The translations under genes were made by a program, and so were the position numbers. From NCBI GenBank assembly GCA_022708005.1, contig JAKIZN010000036.1, forward strand, positions 1-10,199: a stretch of DNA of 10,199 nucleotides, given 5' to 3'. The notes under the pieces are model-generated. The model made no database searches. It was not told where the DNA came from and saw only the letters and a program-made list of their open reading frames with translations. Of this stretch, positions 7,024-10,199 are shown one piece after another (the first letter of the stretch is position 1; each line of letters begins with the position of its first letter). The DNA comes from Bacteroidota bacterium (GTDB taxonomy: Bacteria > Bacteroidota > Ignavibacteria > Kapaibacteriales > UBA2268).

Positions 7024-7056
7024 AGATGTCCTACACCTCGAAGGTGTAGGACATCT
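7024..7056 (-). terminator. Perfect 15-bp hairpin, possible queE terminator and bare copy of the repeat core
   Basis: Arms AGATGTCCTACACCT and AGGTGTAGGACATCT around a CGA loop. The stem is the same as the core of the elements at 2864-3005 and 9165-9301, but without their CCAAATAAT ends. On the minus strand it is followed by ATTTTTA (7023-7017), so it could act as an intrinsic terminator 77 bp beyond the queE stop. The hairpin is certain; terminator use is inferred. Confidence 0.55.
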
Positions 7057-7132
7057 TAAACTCAAACGGCAAATAACCCGAAGGGTGGATTAAAATAAAT
7101 CCAAATAATACATGCATTATTTTATGCTAAAC

Positions 7133-7810
7133 CTATACGCCTTCTGCATTTGGATGCCAAATAAACTTGTGCATTTGCAACTGCATCCTAACTTTTTCGC
7201 CGCATGCGAGCACTTTTTCTGCCAAGCGCTTAGGCGTATATCTATCAAAAACTGGCGAAAATATCACATCGCCTGCTATTTTGGTAAGATTATATTCACT
7301 GATTATATCCAATGCCCAATGGAAATCGGTATCGCTCGCAATCGCAAATTTCACTTCGTCATTTTTTGAAATATGGCTTATATTTTTGAAATTATTGTAA
7401 TGGCTCATTTTGGAATCTGGACATTTGATGTCCATAATTTTGATTACACGCTTATCGACTTCGCTTATATCGGCATGCCCATTTGTCTCAAGCGCTGTTT
7501 CATAGCCGCGGTCGCATAAAATTTTTAAAAAGCTATAAGCATTCCTTTGGGCAAGCGGTTCGCCTCCGGTCAGCTCGACGAAATTGCAATTATACTCGGC
7601 TATTTTTTCAAGCACTTGCTCAAAAGTCATTAAAGATTTTACTTCTTCTAAGTCGAGCGCATAGTCGGTGTCGCACCAAGCACACCTCAGCATGCACCCT
7701 TGCAACCGAACAAAAACGCACGGACGCCCCGCGCGAGTGCCCTCGCCTTGTATAGAAAAAAATATTTCATTGACGTTCAAAACGTCGCTGTTTAAATTTT
7801 TATGTTTCAT
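7133..7810 (-). CDS. queE: 7-carboxy-7-deazaguanine synthase (radical SAM)
   Basis: 225 residues. QueE converts 6-carboxy-5,6,7,8-tetrahydropterin to 7-carboxy-7-deazaguanine, the ring-contracting step towards preQ0, queuosine and related 7-deazaguanines, using SAM and a 4Fe-4S cluster. Visible signatures are FSIQGEG (18-24), the radical-SAM CxxxCxxC at C39-C43-C46 (CMLRCAWC), the GGEPL SAM-binding motif (81-85), LETNGH (107-112), and the QLQMHKFIWHPN C-terminus typical of QueE. ATG 7810 begins 3 bp after the murA stop, with GGAG about 12 nt upstream inside the end of murA, so the two are almost surely co-transcribed. No other queuosine gene (queC, queD, queF) is in the window, and no preQ1 riboswitch precedes it. 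Complete gene; assignment strong. Confidence 0.95.
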   Translation of the reverse strand: MKHKNLNSDVLNVNEIFFSIQGEGTRAGRPCVFVRLQGCMLRCAWCDTDYALDLEEVKSLMTFEQVLEKIAEYNCNFVELTGGEPLAQRNAYSFLKILCDRGYETALETNGHADISEVDKRVIKIMDIKCPDSKMSHYNNFKNISHISKNDEVKFAIASDTDFHWALDIISEYNLTKIAGDVIFSPVFDRYTPKRLAEKVLACGEKVRMQLQMHKFIWHPNAEGV

Positions 7811-7813
7811 TTT

Positions 7814-9076
7814 CTAAATCAACTCCGTTTTGACACGCTTTATACTTGCTCCGATAGACGTTAGCTTTTTCTCGAAATCCTCATAGCCTCTATCGATATG
7901 ATAAATTCTCAGAATTTCAGATGTTCCTTCGGCTATTAGTGCGGCGAGCACAAGTGCAGCGCCAGCTCGCAAATCCGAAGACATCACTATTGCCCCCGAT
8001 AGTTGCTTTCCACCTTTGATAATTGCAGAATTATCAACGACTTCCACGTCAGCGCCGAGCCTAATCAACTCTGGCACATGCTTGAAGCGATCGGTATAAA
8101 TTGTATCAGTTACTTTAGAAGTGCCGTTTGCAGCAAGCATAAGCGAAGTCCATTGAGCTTGCACATCAGTCGGGATGCCCGGATAAGTAGTGGCAATCAA
8201 ATCTATCGGATTCGGTTTGTCGCTCATTTCGAGCATAATTTTATCGGCATTAACGTCAATTTCGCAGCCCGCTTCTTCGAGCTTGGCAATCACAGAAGTC
8301 AAGTGATATGGATTAACATTTGTTAGTTCTATCTTTCCGCCCGTCATAGCGGCGGCGATCAAAAATGTTGCCGCTTCAATTCTATCGGGAATTGTCTCTT
8401 GATTCACTGGCTTAAGTTCATCAACTCCTTCAATCTCTAATTGCGAAGTGCCGATACCATCTATTTTTGCGCCCATTTGCACAAGCATTCGAGCAAGAGC
8501 AGTTATCTCTGGCTCGGTAGCCGCGTTGGTAAGCAGCGTGTTGCCTTTTGCGAGAGTTGCCGCCATCAGCACATTTCCAGTAGCTCCGACGCTTGAAATA
8601 TCAAAATGAAATTTATTGCCAATTAACTTGCTCGATTTAGCTACCACGTAGCCGCTTTCGAGTGATAGTTCGGCACCAAGCTTTTCGAGCCCTTTTAAGT
8701 GCAAATCCACTGGACGCGGTCCCCAAGCGCAGCCGCCCGGCAGCGAAACCCTTGCTTGCCCATAGCGAGCTACTAATGGTCCCAACACATAGAACGAAGC
8801 ACGCATTTTTTTTACATGCTCGTATGGCGCTTCAAAACTTGTAACTTTAGTCGAATCAACGAATAAATCGTTGCCGTTGAGTTCGCAAAATACGCCGAGC
8901 GAGTTCAGCAGCCGCGACATAGTCCATACGTCTCTTAAGTTCGGCGTGTTGCTGAGATGATAAGTGCCGGGAGCAAGCAAAGAAGCTGGCATCAGAGCCA
9001 AAGAACCGTTTTTAGCACCCGATACTTTAATCCTTCCGTTCAGCTTTCTGCCACCTTGAACAACAAACTTATCCAT
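7814..9076 (-). CDS. murA: UDP-N-acetylglucosamine 1-carboxyvinyltransferase
   Basis: 420 residues, normal length. MurA transfers enolpyruvate from PEP to UDP-GlcNAc in the cytoplasm, the first committed step of peptidoglycan synthesis. Evidence: KVSGAKNG with K22/N23 of the active site, PNLRDV (46-51), LPGGCAWGPRPVDLHLKGLE with catalytic C116 (equivalent to Cys115 of E. coli, so the fosfomycin-sensitive form by residue), SVGATGN (162-168), the YPGIPTDVQAQ block with the general-base Asp at D304, and SSDLRAGAALVLAAL. The ATG at 9076 has a GGA site 5 nt upstream. It is the first gene of a murA-queE pair and lies 276 bp downstream of cmk, a gap occupied by a repeat element. Confidence 0.97.
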   Translation of the reverse strand: MDKFVVQGGRKLNGRIKVSGAKNGSLALMPASLLAPGTYHLSNTPNLRDVWTMSRLLNSLGVFCELNGNDLFVDSTKVTSFEAPYEHVKKMRASFYVLGPLVARYGQARVSLPGGCAWGPRPVDLHLKGLEKLGAELSLESGYVVAKSSKLIGNKFHFDISSVGATGNVLMAATLAKGNTLLTNAATEPEITALARMLVQMGAKIDGIGTSQLEIEGVDELKPVNQETIPDRIEAATFLIAAAMTGGKIELTNVNPYHLTSVIAKLEEAGCEIDVNADKIMLEMSDKPNPIDLIATTYPGIPTDVQAQWTSLMLAANGTSKVTDTIYTDRFKHVPELIRLGADVEVVDNSAIIKGGKQLSGAIVMSSDLRAGAALVLAALIAEGTSEILRIYHIDRGYEDFEKKLTSIGASIKRVKTELI

Positions 9077-9164
9077 ATCTATCCTTTTTTACTAATATTC
9101 AAATTGTGCATAACTTACAAATATACAAGAAGAGAAGCTAAAATAAAAGAAAAAGTTTTTTAAC

Positions 9165-9301
9165 CCAAATAATGCAATAGAAACTTTCCAATTGGCTATT
9201 CGCTGTTCCCCAGATATCCTACACCTCGAAGGTGTAGGACATCTTAGAACCTAACATTTTTTTGATACGCAGTCAGTTATAGCTCCTAATGAATTATTTG
9301 G
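9165..9301. mobile_element. MITE-like palindromic element, copy 3 (137 bp)
   Basis: CCAAATAAT (9165-9173) and ATTATTTGG (9293-9301) inverted ends enclose the hairpin AGATATCCTACACCT-CGA-AGGTGTAGGACATCT (9212-9244), which carries one A·C mismatch compared with the perfect stem of copy 1. It lies in the 276-bp gap between cmk and murA, and accounts for half of it. The remaining flanks (9077-9164, 9302-9352) are AT-rich and hold nothing I can name, although a murA promoter must lie there if murA is not read through from cmk. Confidence 0.75.
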
Positions 9302-9352
9302 ATTTAAGGCAAAATGGCAGAGCCACAACCGCAAAATCTTCGCCTAATTTAG

Positions 9353-10024
9353 TTAGCTATTGATAATTTTCTGGGCGAGATCAATGATTTTATTTGTTTG
9401 CTCTGCCAATGTCATTTCTGATGTATCAATCAAAATAGCGTCGTCGGCTTGCTTGAGCGGGCTTATATCGCGGGACGAATCGTAATTATCCCTATCGATT
9501 ATTTGCTTTTTAATTTCATCTAACTCGAAAACTATCCCTTTTGCTGCAAGTTCGATAGCTCGCCGCTTAGCTCTGGCTTCTATCGATGCAATCAAAAATA
9601 TTTTAAGTTCGGCTTGCGGAAATACCACAGTGCCTATGTCGCGACCGTCCATTACAACGCCGCCACTTTTGCCCAATTCTCTCTGCTGTGCAACAAGTTT
9701 TTCGCGGACGTATTGCATAGCACTTACTGGAGAGACGAGTTTAGTTACCTCTGGCAAACGAATATCGTCGGAGACGTCTTCGCCATTAAGCATAGTGAGC
9801 TGCCCGCTCGGAGATGGTCGCAGTTCTATTTTCGCTTCGTCGGTCAATTGCCTTACGCTTTCCTCGCTTAAATCGCTGCCGTTGCGGATAGCCGCAAGAG
9901 TTACGGCACGATACATAGCGCCAGTATCAATATAAATGTAGCTCAATTTTTCGGCAACAATTTTTGCCGATGAAGTTTTGCCCGAACCAGCGGGACCATC
10001 GATAGCTATAATTATTTTCTTCAT
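9353..10024 (-). CDS. cmk: Cytidylate kinase
   Basis: 223 residues, typical for bacterial CMP kinase. It phosphorylates CMP and dCMP to the diphosphates with ATP. Motifs: P-loop GPAGSGKT (10-17), DTGAMYRA (33-40) in the nucleotide-binding region, MDGRDIGTVVFP (125-136), and the RDNYDSSRDISPL segment (178-190) with substrate-binding Arg and Asp residues. The start ATG at 10024 overlaps the stop of the upstream HAD phosphatase gene (ATGA), so the two are translationally coupled. The common bacterial neighbours of cmk (rpsA, ispH) are not seen here: downstream is a repeat element, then murA. Confidence 0.97.
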   Translation of the reverse strand: MKKIIIAIDGPAGSGKTSSAKIVAEKLSYIYIDTGAMYRAVTLAAIRNGSDLSEESVRQLTDEAKIELRPSPSGQLTMLNGEDVSDDIRLPEVTKLVSPVSAMQYVREKLVAQQRELGKSGGVVMDGRDIGTVVFPQAELKIFLIASIEARAKRRAIELAAKGIVFELDEIKKQIIDRDNYDSSRDISPLKQADDAILIDTSEMTLAEQTNKIIDLAQKIINS

Positions 10025-10199
10025 TTTACAGAATCGAAGTGATTTTCCAGAGTGTTAAATATTTCGTTATAATTGCTCAGATTTTCAAAAAGATAGTCGG
10101 GCGACGCTGCCGATAAGTCTTTTACGCTTGCTTTGCCAGTTGCAACAGCGACAACGGGCATACCGCAGCTTCTTGCACATTCCACATCGCGGTGGGTGT
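10021..10199 (-). CDS. HAD-family phosphatase, C-terminal 58 residues only
   Basis: The frame is open from the right edge to a TGA at 10021-10023. The visible end reads THRDVECARSCGMPVVAVATGKASVKDLSAASPDYLFENLSNY, matching the C-terminal part of HAD-like phosphohydrolases of the phosphoglycolate phosphatase / pyrophosphatase PpaX type. The (D)THRDVECAR stretch holds the motif IV region that follows the usual GD, and VAVATG and PDYLFENL are typical later elements. The substrate cannot be told from this part. The nucleophile Asp domain and the start lie outside the window. It overlaps cmk by 4 bp, so it belongs to the same transcript. Confidence 0.85.
   Translation of the reverse strand, partial: THRDVECARSCGMPVVAVATGKASVKDLSAASPDYLFENLSNYNEIFNTLENHFDSVK

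Larger units (their letters stand above)
6563..7132. other. Gene-free repeat cluster between terminase and queE
   Basis: About 570 bp in which I see no gene on either strand. From left to right it holds a terminal-inverted-repeat element (6629-6718), a three-hairpin composite (6728-6845), a truncated inverted copy of the hairpin element (6852-6887), a 114-bp imperfect palindrome (6901-7014), a perfect hairpin (7024-7056), a short ACCC-GAA-GGGT hairpin (7076-7086) and a lone CCAAATAAT end (7101-7109). Units abut or lie within about 20 bp of each other. Confidence 0.8.

Noticed and set aside
6728..7056. CRISPR array from repeated CCCGAAGGG / CCTACACC units
   Set aside because: Units differ in sequence, are individually palindromic and lack regular spacing with unique spacers; no cas gene is visible.
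7811..7813. preQ1 riboswitch ahead of queE
   Set aside because: Only 3 bp separate murA and queE, leaving no leader in which such an element could sit.
8003..8326. Plus-strand 107-codon open frame
   Set aside because: Antisense to murA, which is fully accounted for by conserved MurA sequence.

Overview
The window is a 10.2 kb piece of an AT-rich bacterial chromosome. Signal-peptide proteases, a DUF481-type outer-membrane protein, compact housekeeping operons and intergenic DNA crowded with GAA/TTC-loop palindromes suggest a member of the FCB group (Bacteroidota/Chlorobi/Ignavibacteria-like). That placement is a judgement from gene style; no marker gene here fixes the taxon.

Left part (1-2629, all minus strand): the N-terminal part of a secreted subtilisin-like (S8) protease, which carries a reading-frame break between its catalytic Asp and His and runs off the left edge. 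Upstream of it lie a 74-residue protein resembling YjfB-type putative motility proteins, with a strong ribosome binding site and its own AT-rich intrinsic terminator, and a CheW-type chemotaxis adaptor whose CheW fold is split by a zinc-binding CZB domain. The last two look like a small motility/chemotaxis unit.

Middle (2811-6562): a plus-strand DUF481-type outer-membrane beta-barrel protein, whose natural start is obscured by a 142-bp repeat element just upstream of its signal peptide. Next is a plus-strand NfeD-family membrane serine protease. A minus-strand orphan phage-type terminase large subunit overlaps the NfeD gene tail to tail by 30 bp.

Intergenic 6563-7132: about 570 bp with no gene, made almost entirely of palindromic repeat units stacked end to end: one terminal-inverted-repeat element, a three-hairpin composite, a truncated inverted copy of the hairpin element, a 114-bp imperfect palindrome and a 33-nt perfect-stem hairpin.

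Right part (7133-10199, all minus strand): reading in the direction of transcription, a HAD-family phosphatase (C-terminal part only), cytidylate kinase (cmk, start overlapping the HAD stop by ATGA), an intergenic repeat element, murA, and queE 3 bp after murA. These serve nucleotide phosphorylation, peptidoglycan precursor synthesis and 7-deazaguanine (queuosine) synthesis.

No convincing new multi-gene defence or metabolic system is visible. The most unusual content is the family of short palindromic elements with CCAAATAAT/ATTATTTGG ends (three full copies plus fragments), one of which seems to have landed on a gene start, and the CheW-CZB/YjfB-like pair.
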